Assembly: GCA_040772065.1 (NCBI GenBank)
Contig: JAXGYX010000001.1
Coordinates: 806,001 to 870,000, forward strand
Direction: 5' to 3'
Origin: JAXGYX01 sp040772065
GTDB taxonomy: Bacteria > Bacillota > Clostridia > Saccharofermentanales > Fastidiosipilaceae
Length of the DNA stretch: 64,000 nt
Part shown: one piece after another, positions 26,729 through 35,623 of the stretch
How the letters are laid out: each line of letters opens with the position of its first letter
Position numbering within the stretch: the first letter of the stretch is position 1
The notes under the pieces: generated by a model
What the model saw: the letters and a program-made list of their open reading frames with translations, nothing else
Databases searched by the model: none
What the model was told of the DNA's origin: nothing
Program-made: the position numbers and the translations under genes

Positions 26729-27712
26729 TCATCCGTCAATCAACATCGCTCGTAAGATATTGGTGATGGGCAGATCTTTTGTGCCGGCCCCCGATCCGCT
26801 TTTGATGACTGTCATCGGAGATGGCAGCGCATCGGCGGTGCGAATGGCGGCGACGATGGCCGCTCCGGTTGGTGTGATCATCTCTCCTTCCACCTCAGAA
26901 ACCACGCGCAAGGGGATGCCGTGTTTTTCACAGATATATAAGACAGCCGGCGCAGGCACGGGCAACTGTCCATGGTGGCAACGCACAAACCCGGTTCCTT
27001 CGTTGAGCGCCGTGACAACCACATCTTTGATGCCTAAGTCAGTCAGGCAAATCGCCGCCGCGGCGATGTCCACTATGGAGTCGACCGCGCCAACTTCGTG
27101 AAAATGGACCTGATCGATTGGCAGTTGGTGGGCGTGTGACTCGGCTTCGGCGATGATGGTGAAAATACGCAAAGCGAGATCCACTTCCTCGGTGGTCAGC
27201 GATCCGGATCGCAGGACCTCTGTCACCGCCGCGAGGTTTCTGTGGTCGTCCGCGTGGGAGTGTGTGTGTCCATGCTCATGATCATGTCCATGCTCATGTC
27301 CATGCTCATGTCCATGCTCATGTCCATCTTCATGTCCATCTTCATGTTCATGTGAATGCTCATGTCCATGCTCATGTCCATCTTCATGTTCATGTGAATG
27401 CTCATGTGAATGCCCATGGTCATTTTGATGTGCGTGGACATGGCCGTGTCCATCCTGGTGTGGATGTTGGTGGGCATGTCCGTGGTCATGCGGCCACGGC
27501 ACCTTCTCGTCTCGCTCCAAGATCACATCGAATTTTTTGGCGCGGATGCCATTTTTTTTCACCTCGTGAATCTCAAGCGCGTAGCCATCCAAATTCAAAC
27601 TGTCCAGTCGCCCGCGCAAATATTGTTCGTCCGCTCCCAGATCCAACAACGCGGCGACCGTCATGTCACCGCTGATACCCGAGGCGCATTCCAAATACAA
27701 AGTGTGTTTCAT
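26729..27712 (-). CDS. larC: LarC N-terminal half (LarC1) with a long histidine-rich segment
   Basis: Nickel-inserting enzyme for the nickel-pincer cofactor of lactate racemase. It is 327 aa: LarC1 fold (ECASGISGDMTVAALLDLGAD), a His-rich nickel-binding stretch (about residues 74-155), then FHEVGAVDSIVDIAAAAICL and GEMITPTGAAIVA. Complete LarC is larger and has a second domain (LarC2), in some species reached by a ribosomal frameshift. Here the frame stops at NILRAMLIDG and none of the next 180 bp codes for LarC2. Either LarC2 is elsewhere or this gene lost its end. It follows larB by 19 bp. Confidence 0.85.
   Translation of the reverse strand: MKHTLYLECASGISGDMTVAALLDLGADEQYLRGRLDSLNLDGYALEIHEVKKNGIRAKKFDVILERDEKVPWPHDHGHAHQHPHQDGHGHVHAHQNDHGHSHEHSHEHEDGHEHGHEHSHEHEDGHEDGHEHGHEHGHEHGHDHEHGHTHSHADDHRNLAAVTEVLRSGSLTTEEVDLALRIFTIIAEAESHAHQLPIDQVHFHEVGAVDSIVDIAAAAICLTDLGIKDVVVTALNEGTGFVRCHHGQLPVPAPAVLYICEKHGIPLRVVSEVEGEMITPTGAAIVAAIRTADALPSPMTVIKSGSGAGTKDLPITNILRAMLIDG
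27230..27500. repeat. Low-complexity CATGTCCATGCT-type repeats coding the LarC His tract
   Basis: Irregular hexamer-based repeats (ATGTCC, ATGCTC and variants) encode His-Glu-His/Gly/Asp runs in larC on the minus strand. Several longer blocks occur twice, so length changes by slippage are likely. It is not a CRISPR array: there are no spacers. Confidence 0.85.
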
Positions 27713-27731
27713 AATTGACTCTTTCTAGTTA

Positions 27732-28529
27732 TCATATCTGATCCGACAGATCGAGCTGATCCGCCCGCTGATCGCGCTCGGTGTTTCCGCGCAGCGCCAA
27801 GCGGTTGATTTGAGCGGCCAAATAGCCCGCTCCGAAACCATTGTCGATGTTGACGACCGCCAGGCCTTCGGCACAGGAGTTCAGCATGGTCAGCAAGGCG
27901 GCCAGACCGCCAAAGCTGGCTCCATAGCCAACCGAGGTGGGCACACAGATAACCGGCTTGTCCACCAAACCGGCGATCACCGTGCCCAGCGCCCCTTCCA
28001 TGCCCGCGATCGCGATCACGGCGTTTGCGCGATGAATCACCTCCATCTGATCGAACAGCCGATGGATGCCCGCCACGCCCACGTCATACACGCGGTCCAC
28101 CTGAGCGCCAAAAAACTCCGCGGTCATCGCGGCCTCCTCGGCGATCCGGATGTCAGAGGTTCCGCCGGTGCAGACACAAATTCGTCCCTCCGTGCGGTGT
28201 GCCTCGTATTGCAGTCTCAATGTGCCGGACTGTTGATCCCAGATTAAATCCGGCAGATCGGAAAGCGCCTGAGCGGCCTGGTTCGGGGAAACTTTGGTCA
28301 CCAGCACGTTGGTCCCGGAAGCTGCGTAACGCGACAAAATGGTCATCAACTGTTCGCTTGTCTTCCCCGCTCCGAAAATGACCTCGCCAAAGCCGTTGCG
28401 CAAGGTGCGATGATGATCGATCTTCGCGAAATCCAAATCCTCATAGGGCAGATCGCGCAGGCTGCGCGCCGCCTCTTCGATGGAGACCGCGCCTTCCTTC
28501 ACCTGGTTTAGCAGTTTATAAATATCCAC
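27732..28529 (-). CDS. larB: LarB, nicotinic acid adenine dinucleotide carboxylase/hydrolase
   Basis: 265-aa AIR-carboxylase-like enzyme that carboxylates the pyridinium ring at the start of nickel-pincer cofactor synthesis. The N-terminal LNQVKEGAVSIEEAARSLRDLPYEDLDFAKIDHHR is typical. The PurE-like core has CTGGTSDIRIAEEAAMTAEFFG, VAGIHRLF, AGMEGALGTVIAGLVDKPVICVPTSVGYG and GFGAGYLAAQINR. It lies 19 bp before larC. LarE, the sulfur-inserting enzyme, is not in the window. Confidence 0.93.
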   Translation of the reverse strand: MDIYKLLNQVKEGAVSIEEAARSLRDLPYEDLDFAKIDHHRTLRNGFGEVIFGAGKTSEQLMTILSRYAASGTNVLVTKVSPNQAAQALSDLPDLIWDQQSGTLRLQYEAHRTEGRICVCTGGTSDIRIAEEAAMTAEFFGAQVDRVYDVGVAGIHRLFDQMEVIHRANAVIAIAGMEGALGTVIAGLVDKPVICVPTSVGYGASFGGLAALLTMLNSCAEGLAVVNIDNGFGAGYLAAQINRLALRGNTERDQRADQLDLSDQI

Positions 28530-28749
28530 AAATTTCCCTCATGATATCATTTTACGAGACCTCGTCTTACGAGCGTTCGCGGACCGGTATGGTCCACGCC
28601 CACACCCTTAATTTTACGTTTGCCGGCAAATAATTCAAGCACGCGCGCCGGCGGTTTGATTCACAAACGCCGACAAAGCGAGGTCGGGTTGTTTGGAGTA
28701 TAATCAAAGCCACGAGAGCATGGATGATTTGATTCGCGGAGGAATTCAT

Positions 28750-29409
28750 ATGCGACGACAGCCCAATAGTGAGTTGGAACAGGCGCCGGATCTTGAGTCG
28801 AGCCGATCGACACATGGCGCACGTGGCGGGACGCGGCGAAAGCTGGGCTGGCCGGCTTTGCTTACCGGGCTGATCATGGTCGCCATCGGTGTGATCGTCT
28901 TCATTCGTCCCGAGAGCGTGTTGGCTTTGTTGGGCACGGTGATCGCCATGCGGGGCGTGGTGAATCTGATCAAGTATTTAAGCTTTAACGAACTGAAAGG
29001 ATTCAGGCTTTTTGCCTATTTGGGTGTTTCATTTCTCCTGCTCGCGATCGGTGTCGTGTTTTTGATCCAACCGCCGTTCGCGACGCTGATTTTTTATTAC
29101 GTGACCGCCGTGTGGTTTATGCTCGAAGGCATCGCGAATTATATGCAGGCGGGTCAGGTAAGGCAGGCGAATTTAGTCTTGTTCTACCTGGTGCTTGGTC
29201 TGAACACCTTGCTGTTTATCGGCTCGGTCGTGCTGTTGTTCAACTCCAAATTTCCGGCGGACAGCGCGCGTTTCATCAACATCATCATCGGCGGCGGCCT
29301 GATTCTTTCGGGCGTGATTTATTTTCTATTTGGGCTGGCCGGTTCCAATCGTACTCCGAAGGGCACGATTTCACTGTCGAAAGAAATCGATGAGCAGGAT
29401 CGACGGTGA
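28750..29409 (+). CDS. HdeD/DUF308-family membrane protein
   Basis: 219-aa integral membrane protein. After a hydrophilic N-terminus (about 37 residues) come six hydrophobic segments typical of HdeD (WPALLTGLIMVAIGVIVFIRP, then ALLGTVIAMRGVVNLI, and so on). The ATG at 28750 is seven bases after GGAGG; a longer frame from 28693 has no such site. HdeD is linked to acid resistance in enterobacteria; here its role is unknown. It lies between larA and larB on the opposite strand. Confidence 0.85.
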   Translation: MRRQPNSELEQAPDLESSRSTHGARGGTRRKLGWPALLTGLIMVAIGVIVFIRPESVLALLGTVIAMRGVVNLIKYLSFNELKGFRLFAYLGVSFLLLAIGVVFLIQPPFATLIFYYVTAVWFMLEGIANYMQAGQVRQANLVLFYLVLGLNTLLFIGSVVLLFNSKFPADSARFINIIIGGGLILSGVIYFLFGLAGSNRTPKGTISLSKEIDEQDRR

Positions 29410-29442
29410 TGGACGTCGGCGCCGCGCCGAGCGGTTTTTTCA

Positions 29443-29480
29443 AAAACACCTTCCGGACATTGAGTGTCGGAAGGTGTTTT
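29443..29480. terminator. Bidirectional terminator between hdeD and larA
   Basis: AAAACACCTTCC pairs with GGAAGGTGTTTT around a short loop. There are A and T runs on both sides, so it can serve both the plus-strand hdeD and the minus-strand larA. Confidence 0.8.
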
Positions 29481-29553
29481 CGCTATCTGTTCTGTTTATC
29501 CCGTTGCCGTCTTAAATTACCGGCGTCACCTCGTTTTAGAAGCTTTGCCTCAA

Positions 29554-30807
29554 TCACTCTTTGACCGAAGGCAATGTCGATCCGCCGTAGGGCATGACGA
29601 TCACGGAGGCGTCCTCTCCCATTTCCTTGATCGCGGTGTCAAACGCGGTCTGTAGATCGGGTTGATAGTCCAAATTGATGCTCTCGACGAATTCCTCGCT
29701 CAGATCCGAAACCAGCATCACGCGCGCCTTTTGCTGGACCATCGCGATCGCGGCCGCTTTGTGTCCGCCCAGCACGAAATCCTGCTGGATCTTTTCGACC
29801 ATCTCGTCGGGTTTGTAATTCAACATCCACTCTTCAAATTTTTCTTCACCGAGTCCTTCGGTGCAGGCTCCGACCCAGATCACCACTCCACCATCGCGCA
29901 CGGCGTGTTTGGCGTTGTCCAGCGCCTTTTGCGCCTGATAGACATTGATGTCTTTGGGAAATCCGCCCGGTGAGACAATGACGATGTCCGCCGGCTTATC
30001 GAGTTCTTTCTTGTACAGGCGATCGAGAAACGCGCAGGCGTCCCGATGGGCCTTGACGTGATGTCCGGCGGCGCTGTAGACAATTTCTTTTTTCTCATTG
30101 AGCACCACGTTGACAATATAATCGATGTGCACGTAATTGGCGATGTCGTCCATCTCTTCGCGGATCGGATTGCCCTCCATCTTGCCGGCTTTGGCGTCCG
30201 GACGCACCATCATACGGTGATTCATCTGGATCGCGTCGTGGGTGGACACGCCGGGCATGATCGCCTTGGCGCCGCCGCTGTAGCCGGCGAAATAATGAAA
30301 CTCCACATTGCCGAGGGTGATCACCCGATCGGCGTCACAGACCGGCGCGAACACGTCCAAAACCGTTCCATTTTTGGTTGTGCCCATGTTTTTACAATTT
30401 TTGCCCGACGGATCGGAATCGATGCAGCGGATGCGATCATATACTTCGGCGCCGACCAGATTGCGCTTCTCCTCTTCGGTATGGCTGCGGTGGGCGCCCA
30501 GTCCGAAGACAACAAAAATATCCTTGTCCTCCACCCCGGCCTTGTTTAGCTCGTCCAGCACCGGAGGCAGCACCTTGTAGCTGGGCAGCGGGCGGGTGAT
30601 GTCTGAGGTGACGATGCAGATGGATTCACCGGGTTTGACAACCTCGCTGAGCCTGGGCGCGCCGATGGGCTGCTCCAGAGAACGACGAACCTCATCGATG
30701 CCGGTCGAATTGATTTCCACTTCATTTGGCGTTAAAACAGCCATCAGATTGTGATCCGGAATGTCAAGATTCAGCTGAGTTTTCGCATAATTCAGACTAA
30801 CTTCCAT
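29554..30807 (-). CDS. larA: Nickel-dependent lactate racemase (LarA family)
   Basis: 417-aa LarA-type enzyme that interconverts D- and L-lactate, or a related 2-hydroxyacid, with a nickel-pincer cofactor. GLGAHRSHT and EFHYFAGYSGGAKAIMPGV hold the catalytic His residues and the Lys that carries the cofactor. The N-terminal domain has SDITRPLPSYKVLPP. Start ATG at 30807 after GGGAGGAAA. Family members differ in substrate, so lactate is likely but not certain. It is separated from larBC by the divergent hdeD. Confidence 0.92.
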   Translation of the reverse strand: MEVSLNYAKTQLNLDIPDHNLMAVLTPNEVEINSTGIDEVRRSLEQPIGAPRLSEVVKPGESICIVTSDITRPLPSYKVLPPVLDELNKAGVEDKDIFVVFGLGAHRSHTEEEKRNLVGAEVYDRIRCIDSDPSGKNCKNMGTTKNGTVLDVFAPVCDADRVITLGNVEFHYFAGYSGGAKAIMPGVSTHDAIQMNHRMMVRPDAKAGKMEGNPIREEMDDIANYVHIDYIVNVVLNEKKEIVYSAAGHHVKAHRDACAFLDRLYKKELDKPADIVIVSPGGFPKDINVYQAQKALDNAKHAVRDGGVVIWVGACTEGLGEEKFEEWMLNYKPDEMVEKIQQDFVLGGHKAAAIAMVQQKARVMLVSDLSEEFVESINLDYQPDLQTAFDTAIKEMGEDASVIVMPYGGSTLPSVKE

Positions 30808-30850
30808 TTTGTTTCCTCCCGCATTTGTAAAATAGTCATATGTTTAATCT

Positions 30851-30896
30851 ATTATACAGCAAATGGCCCGCGTTCTGTGTCAATCGCGGGCCATTT
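30851..30896. promoter_or_regulatory. Strong hairpin with an adjacent -10-like box before larA
   Basis: AAATGGCCCGCG (30861-30872) pairs perfectly with CGCGGGCCATTT (30885-30896). It lies after the asd stop and before larA, so it is probably the asd terminator, although no T run follows. A minus-strand TATAAT (30856-30851) next to it may be the larA -10 box. Confidence 0.5.
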
Positions 30897-30980
30897 CACA
30901 GCTATATATGTGTTGAGCATTTGCGTTTCACCGCAAACCGTAGCCCTTCAGTGAGAAAGGCTTGAATCTGTCGTCTGTCC

Positions 30981-32066
30981 TTATTTGGCGGTGATGTGCC
31001 CTTGATGGACCAACAATTCGGCCATCAGGACGGCGCCACCGGCCGCGCCGCGCAGTGTGTTGTGCGACAGGCAGGCGAATTTCCAGTCAAAGATCTGATC
31101 CTCGCGCAGTCGGCCGATCGAGACGCCCATGCCGTTTTCGGTCATCACATCGAGCAGCACCTGCGGACGATCGTTGTCTTCGTGATAGGTCAAGAATTGT
31201 TTCGGCGCGGTTGGGAAATTGGCGGTCTGAGGCAGACCGCCAAAAGAGCGCCAACGCTCCAAAATCTCCTCTTTTGACGGCTTGCGTGCGAATTTGACCG
31301 CGACCGAGGCGGTATGTCCTTCCTGGACCGCCACACGGTAGCACTGCGCCGAGATGACGGGCGCTTTCGGCAGTTCAATCTGACCGTTTGTCGCCGTGCC
31401 CCAGATCTTCAGTGGCTCGCGTTCGCTCTTCTCTTCTTCTCCGCCAATGTACGGAATTAGGTTGCCCACCATCTCGGGCCAGGTTTCAAAGGTCTTGCCC
31501 GCGCCGGAGATCGCCTGGTAGGTGCTGACAAAGATCTGCTGTGGCTCAAAATCCAGCAGCGGAGTCAATGCGGGCACATAGCTTTGAATCGAACAGTTCG
31601 GCTTGGTCACGATGAAACCGCGGGTGGTGCCCAGACGCTTCTTTTGCGCCTCGATAATCTGTGTGTGGTCGCTGTTGATTTCAGGAATGATCATCGGCAC
31701 ATCCGCCGTCCAGCGATTCGCGGAGTTGTTTGACACGACCGGAGTCTCGGTCCGCGCCACGCGCTCTTCCAACTCAATCAGTTCTTTTTTCTCCATGTCG
31801 ACGGCGCAGAACACAAAGTCCAAATCCGCACAAAACGCTTCAATCTCGGCGCTGTCCCGGACGACCATGTCGCGCACCATCTCGGGCATTGCGACGGTCA
31901 GGCGCCAACGGTCTCCGACGGCCTCGGCGTAGGACCGTCCCGCCGAACGGGACGACGCGGCCAAGCCGGCCAGCTCAAACCAGGGGTGGTCGGCCAGCAA
32001 TGTGATGAAGCGCTGTCCTACGTAGCCGGTGGCGCCGATTATACCAACTCTCAATTTTTTCTCCAT
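30981..32066 (-). CDS. asd: Aspartate-semialdehyde dehydrogenase
   Basis: 361-aa NADP-dependent enzyme reducing aspartyl phosphate to aspartate semialdehyde, for lysine, threonine and methionine. The NADP fold is VGIIGATGYVGQRF. The active-site Cys is in TKPNCSIQSY, and the catalytic His region is VQEGHTASVAVKF. Length and motifs fit the archaeal/fungal-type branch. The ATG at 32066 follows GGAGGA; longer frames upstream lack a site. Its product is the substrate of hom in this window. Confidence 0.92.
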   Translation of the reverse strand: MEKKLRVGIIGATGYVGQRFITLLADHPWFELAGLAASSRSAGRSYAEAVGDRWRLTVAMPEMVRDMVVRDSAEIEAFCADLDFVFCAVDMEKKELIELEERVARTETPVVSNNSANRWTADVPMIIPEINSDHTQIIEAQKKRLGTTRGFIVTKPNCSIQSYVPALTPLLDFEPQQIFVSTYQAISGAGKTFETWPEMVGNLIPYIGGEEEKSEREPLKIWGTATNGQIELPKAPVISAQCYRVAVQEGHTASVAVKFARKPSKEEILERWRSFGGLPQTANFPTAPKQFLTYHEDNDRPQVLLDVMTENGMGVSIGRLREDQIFDWKFACLSHNTLRGAAGGAVLMAELLVHQGHITAK

Positions 32067-32253
32067 ATCGTTCCTCCATATTATTTTAATAAATGAATAA
32101 TAATTCATGTTCTTACAGACTTCTTTGAAAGTCCACTCCGTTAAAATATCATACTTTTATTATGCTATTCTAGTTATACTAAAAAAATGTCAGATTGAAT
32201 CATTAATCTGCATTCTTAATTACGAAAACCTGCGCAAGAAAGGTGCCCCGACG

Positions 32254-33258
32254 ATGTTTGAAGAAAAGAATGAACCCACGACGTTTCCATTGCTGGACGA
32301 TTTCTTGAATTATATGCAGTCGATTAAAGGGCGGGCCGAGAGCACGGTCAAAGAATATCGCTACGATTTGGTGCTCTTTTTTCGCTTTTTGCGTCTGCGC
32401 CGCGGTCTTGTCCCCAAGCTGACCAAAATCAATGAAGTCGAAATCCACATGATCAATGAGGAGTTTTTGCAAAGTGTCACGCTGTCGGACTGTTACGCGT
32501 TTTTGGGGTACTTGACCAGGGAACGACAGGCGTCCGCGGCCAACCGCGCTCGCAAAGTCTCGTCGATGCGTGGTTTCTTTCACTATCTAAAAAGTAAAGT
32601 GAATCTGATTGAAAACGATCCCACCGCGGATTTGGAGTCGCCCAGTCAGCCCAAACGGCTGCCGCGCTACCTGACACTGGAAGAGTCACGGGCGTTGCTG
32701 GAAGCGGCGGACAACAAGGAGAATCAGTTTTCAGAACGGGATTACTGTATTTTGACATTGTTTTTAAACTGCGGCATGCGCCTTTCAGAGCTGTGCGGCA
32801 TCGATCTGCAGGACATCCACGGCGATACCTTGCGCGTGGTCGGCAAAGGTAACAAGGAACGGACCGTTTACCTGAATGGAGCCTGTATCCGGGCGCTGGA
32901 TGATTACCTGGCGGTCCGTCCGAAACGAAATTTAACCGATAAAAACGCACTGTTCATCAGCCGTCAGGGCAATCGCATCGCGCCATCCACCGTTCAACGC
33001 ATGATCAAAAAATATCTTTATCAATCCGGTCTGGATCCCAAGCGTTATTCGACGCACAAATTGCGCCATACCGCCGCCACCTTGATGCATAAGTACGGCC
33101 AGGTGGATATCCGGCTGCTGCAACAGATCCTCGGACATGAGAGTGTCGCGACGACCGAGATCTACACCCATGTGGACAGCGACAGTCTACATGACGCGGT
33201 GGACAGCAATCCGCTCGCGTCGCTGCGCTCGACCACCACGCGTGAAGATGACGAGTGA
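32254..33258 (+). CDS. XerC/XerD-type tyrosine recombinase
   Basis: 334-aa site-specific recombinase. A SAM-like N-terminal DNA-binding domain (FLNYMQSIKGRAESTVKEYRYDL) precedes the catalytic domain. The catalytic residues are visible: Arg in NCGMRLSEL, HKLRH, LGH and the nucleophilic Tyr in ATTEIYTH. Length and motifs fit the chromosome-dimer resolvase group better than phage integrases. The ATG at 32254 follows AAGAAAGGTG. It is divergent from asd, and no phage genes are nearby. Confidence 0.88.
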   Translation: MFEEKNEPTTFPLLDDFLNYMQSIKGRAESTVKEYRYDLVLFFRFLRLRRGLVPKLTKINEVEIHMINEEFLQSVTLSDCYAFLGYLTRERQASAANRARKVSSMRGFFHYLKSKVNLIENDPTADLESPSQPKRLPRYLTLEESRALLEAADNKENQFSERDYCILTLFLNCGMRLSELCGIDLQDIHGDTLRVVGKGNKERTVYLNGACIRALDDYLAVRPKRNLTDKNALFISRQGNRIAPSTVQRMIKKYLYQSGLDPKRYSTHKLRHTAATLMHKYGQVDIRLLQQILGHESVATTEIYTHVDSDSLHDAVDSNPLASLRSTTTREDDE

Positions 33259-33355
33259 GTTGAAATAATAAGTGCGACAGGATTCGCCGGACGGTCAAAA
33301 GCATGATTTGACGAGTCTTTATTTGACAAGTCCGTAGGATGGACCGGGCGATCGG

Positions 33356-33814
33356 TCAAAATCCCAAGGCGTGAAAAAACTCCCGCAATGTCGAGAATGG
33401 ATTCCAAATTAAAATAGCGATCAGCAAAAGGGCGATCAGGCTCAACACAATCCGCACGGTGACCACGCGGTGATGCTCGCGGTCTCTGCGCTGTTTGCGG
33501 TTGACACGGGCGACCGAGGTATAGCCTTTTAAACGATAGATTTTCGCCTTCCCCTGCCGGTTCAAGCGTTGCGCAAGTGTTTTGCGCGGCGGTTTGGGTA
33601 TTGTGAATCCGTGCAGCTCCGCTTCCTCGTCAGCGGCGCTGGCTCGTATGCTGCCCAGTCTTTCATGCCCTTTTTCCTCCGCGGTGCGTTCACTCGCCGC
33701 TCGTCGGGTGAACACGCGCGCGGACTTGGTTTCCGTCGCGCGCGCCTCGGTTACGTCTGTATGCCGAGAAACCAACGGCGTCGTGTCTTTTTGCTGACGG
33801 TCAATTTCTTTCAT
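33356..33814 (-). CDS. Single-pass membrane protein, unknown function
   Basis: 152 aa. A long basic, hydrophilic N-terminal part (residues 1-120, rich in Arg, Lys, Thr, Ala) is followed by one transmembrane helix (VVTVRIVLSLIALLLIAILIW) and a short tail. No signal peptide and no recognised domain. The charge pattern suggests the N-terminus stays in the cytoplasm. It lies between the recombinase and the M18 aminopeptidase. Confidence 0.6.
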   Translation of the reverse strand: MKEIDRQQKDTTPLVSRHTDVTEARATETKSARVFTRRAASERTAEEKGHERLGSIRASAADEEAELHGFTIPKPPRKTLAQRLNRQGKAKIYRLKGYTSVARVNRKQRRDREHHRVVTVRIVLSLIALLLIAILIWNPFSTLREFFHALGF

Positions 33815-33926
33815 TTTAACTCTCCGTATGCCGACACCGAACTTGTGTCATGATCACACTCTCTACCTTTAAATCATCTCGAGTCCGTCCAACCCTCACA
33901 TGAAGGATGACGAGCCCGTCCGACCC

Positions 33927-35399
33927 TTACATGAAATCGATGAAACATTTGTATGCCAGGTAGGTGTAATACACGTCCAGCTTGTGGGTGACTTCGAAAG
34001 GCGAGTGCATGGACAACACGGGCACTCCGCAGTCCAGGACCTCCATACCGGTGTTCGCCATATACTTCGCGATGGTGCCGCCGCCGCCGCTATCGACTTT
34101 GCCCATCTCACCGGTTTGCCACGGGATGTTGTTGGCGCGAAGCAGCGCGGTCACTTTGGACATGAATTCCGCGTTGGCGTCACTCGCGTCGCTTTTCCCT
34201 CTGGAGCCGGTATACTTGCTCAGGTTGATCCCCTTGCCCAAATAGGCCTGATTTTGTTTGTCGGACACCGACGCGAACGTCGGGTCGAATCCGTTGGTGA
34301 CATCGGCGGACAACATGCTTGTGTTTTCGAGCGCCCGGCGGAACAGGATTTCGTCATACCCACCATTTTGCTTCGCGAGCACCTCGGCCAGAAAATTCTC
34401 GTACATGCGAGATTGGGCGCCGGTGTTTCCGTCGCTGCCGACCTCTTCTTTGTCGCTCAGCATGCAGACAACCGTCTTTCGCGGGCACTCGGTCGCCATC
34501 ACCGCGCGCAGCGCCGGGTAGGCGCAAACGCGGTCATCCTGACCGTAGCCGCCGATAAACGTGCGGTCCAAACCGACGTGTCTCGCCTTGCCGGCCGGGA
34601 CCACTTCAATCTCCGCCGTGGTGAGGTCTTCCTCGATCAGACCATAGTTGTCATAGAGGATTTTCAACACGCCCAGCTTGACCTTCTCCTTGATCTCGCT
34701 GTCGCCAAATGGACGGCTGCCGACCAGCAGGTTGAGCTCCTCGCCCTTGACGATGTTGTTTCCGGACCGCTTCATCTGCTCTTGTGATAAGTGGATCAGC
34801 AGCTCATTGAACGTGAAGACCGGGTCGTCCTCTTCTTCTCCCAAATGGATCTCGACCGTCGTGCCATCCTGTCGAACGGCCAATCCGTGCAACGCCATCG
34901 GGACCGTCGTCCACTGATATTTTTTGATGCCGCCATAATAGTGCGTTTTAAATAGAGCCAGCTCACTGTCCTCATAAAGAGGCAGCGGCTTGAGATCGGC
35001 GCGGGGGGAATCGACATGGGCGCCCAGAATATTGAAGCCGGCTTCGGCGGGCTGTCCGCCGATGACCGCCGCCATCAAACCCTTGCCGCGGATGGACGCG
35101 TAGACTTTGTCTCCCGCCTTGAGCTCTTCTTTGTCACTCAACGGCACGAAGCCGATTTCTTCCAGCCCTTCAATCGATTGAGAGACAAACATCCGCTCGG
35201 TCTTCGCCGAGCTCAGGCAGAGCATGTATTCCTCGGCGAACGCGAAAGCGGCGTCCAGATCATCTTCGGTCGCGACCTCCCATAAGGTGGGAAATTTTAA
35301 TACCAGTTTACGTTGTAATTCAGCCGCTTCGGATTCCGGTTTTTCCGCCGGGTTGTCCTTCATATCGGTCTGATCGATGTGATTAGATGAATGATTCAT
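33927..35399 (-). CDS. M18-family aminopeptidase
   Basis: 490-aa zinc aminopeptidase of the aspartyl aminopeptidase/aminopeptidase I type, releasing N-terminal residues from peptides in the cytoplasm. Metal-binding residues are visible in GAHVDSPR (His, Asp), SDKEEVGSDGNTG (catalytic Glu pair) and LSMHSPFEVTHKLD (last His). The length suits the family. Start ATG at 35399 with a weak ATGGAGAAC-type site. It is monocistronic. Confidence 0.9.
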   Translation of the reverse strand: MNHSSNHIDQTDMKDNPAEKPESEAAELQRKLVLKFPTLWEVATEDDLDAAFAFAEEYMLCLSSAKTERMFVSQSIEGLEEIGFVPLSDKEELKAGDKVYASIRGKGLMAAVIGGQPAEAGFNILGAHVDSPRADLKPLPLYEDSELALFKTHYYGGIKKYQWTTVPMALHGLAVRQDGTTVEIHLGEEEDDPVFTFNELLIHLSQEQMKRSGNNIVKGEELNLLVGSRPFGDSEIKEKVKLGVLKILYDNYGLIEEDLTTAEIEVVPAGKARHVGLDRTFIGGYGQDDRVCAYPALRAVMATECPRKTVVCMLSDKEEVGSDGNTGAQSRMYENFLAEVLAKQNGGYDEILFRRALENTSMLSADVTNGFDPTFASVSDKQNQAYLGKGINLSKYTGSRGKSDASDANAEFMSKVTALLRANNIPWQTGEMGKVDSGGGGTIAKYMANTGMEVLDCGVPVLSMHSPFEVTHKLDVYYTYLAYKCFIDFM

Positions 35400-35623
35400 A
35401 TGTTCTCCATTAATGTGTTGACAGCCGACGAAACAGCGTCGGCGTCGGTGGTCGGTTACTTTATCTATTAATTTATTACAGTTATAATAATAGCCAAATC
35501 ATTTAAAGGCCAAATCACTAAAAATAGTATAAAATGAAATGTGATTAAATTCAACGAGATGAGATAGCCTGATCCAAGCGGATCAAAAGGAATACCATAC
35601 ACCAACATAGGAGCAACAATGGC

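Noticed and set aside
27230..27500. Repeat region resembling a CRISPR array
   Set aside because: The repeats are short, irregular and continuous without spacers, and they code for the LarC His tract.
32254..33258. Tyrosine recombinase as the integrase of a mobile island
   Set aside because: Its motifs fit XerC/D-type housekeeping recombinases. It lies about 14 kb away from the defence island, and no attachment repeats were found.
33900..34787. 295-codon plus-strand open frame
   Set aside because: Antisense to the M18 aminopeptidase, whose metal-binding motifs are complete.
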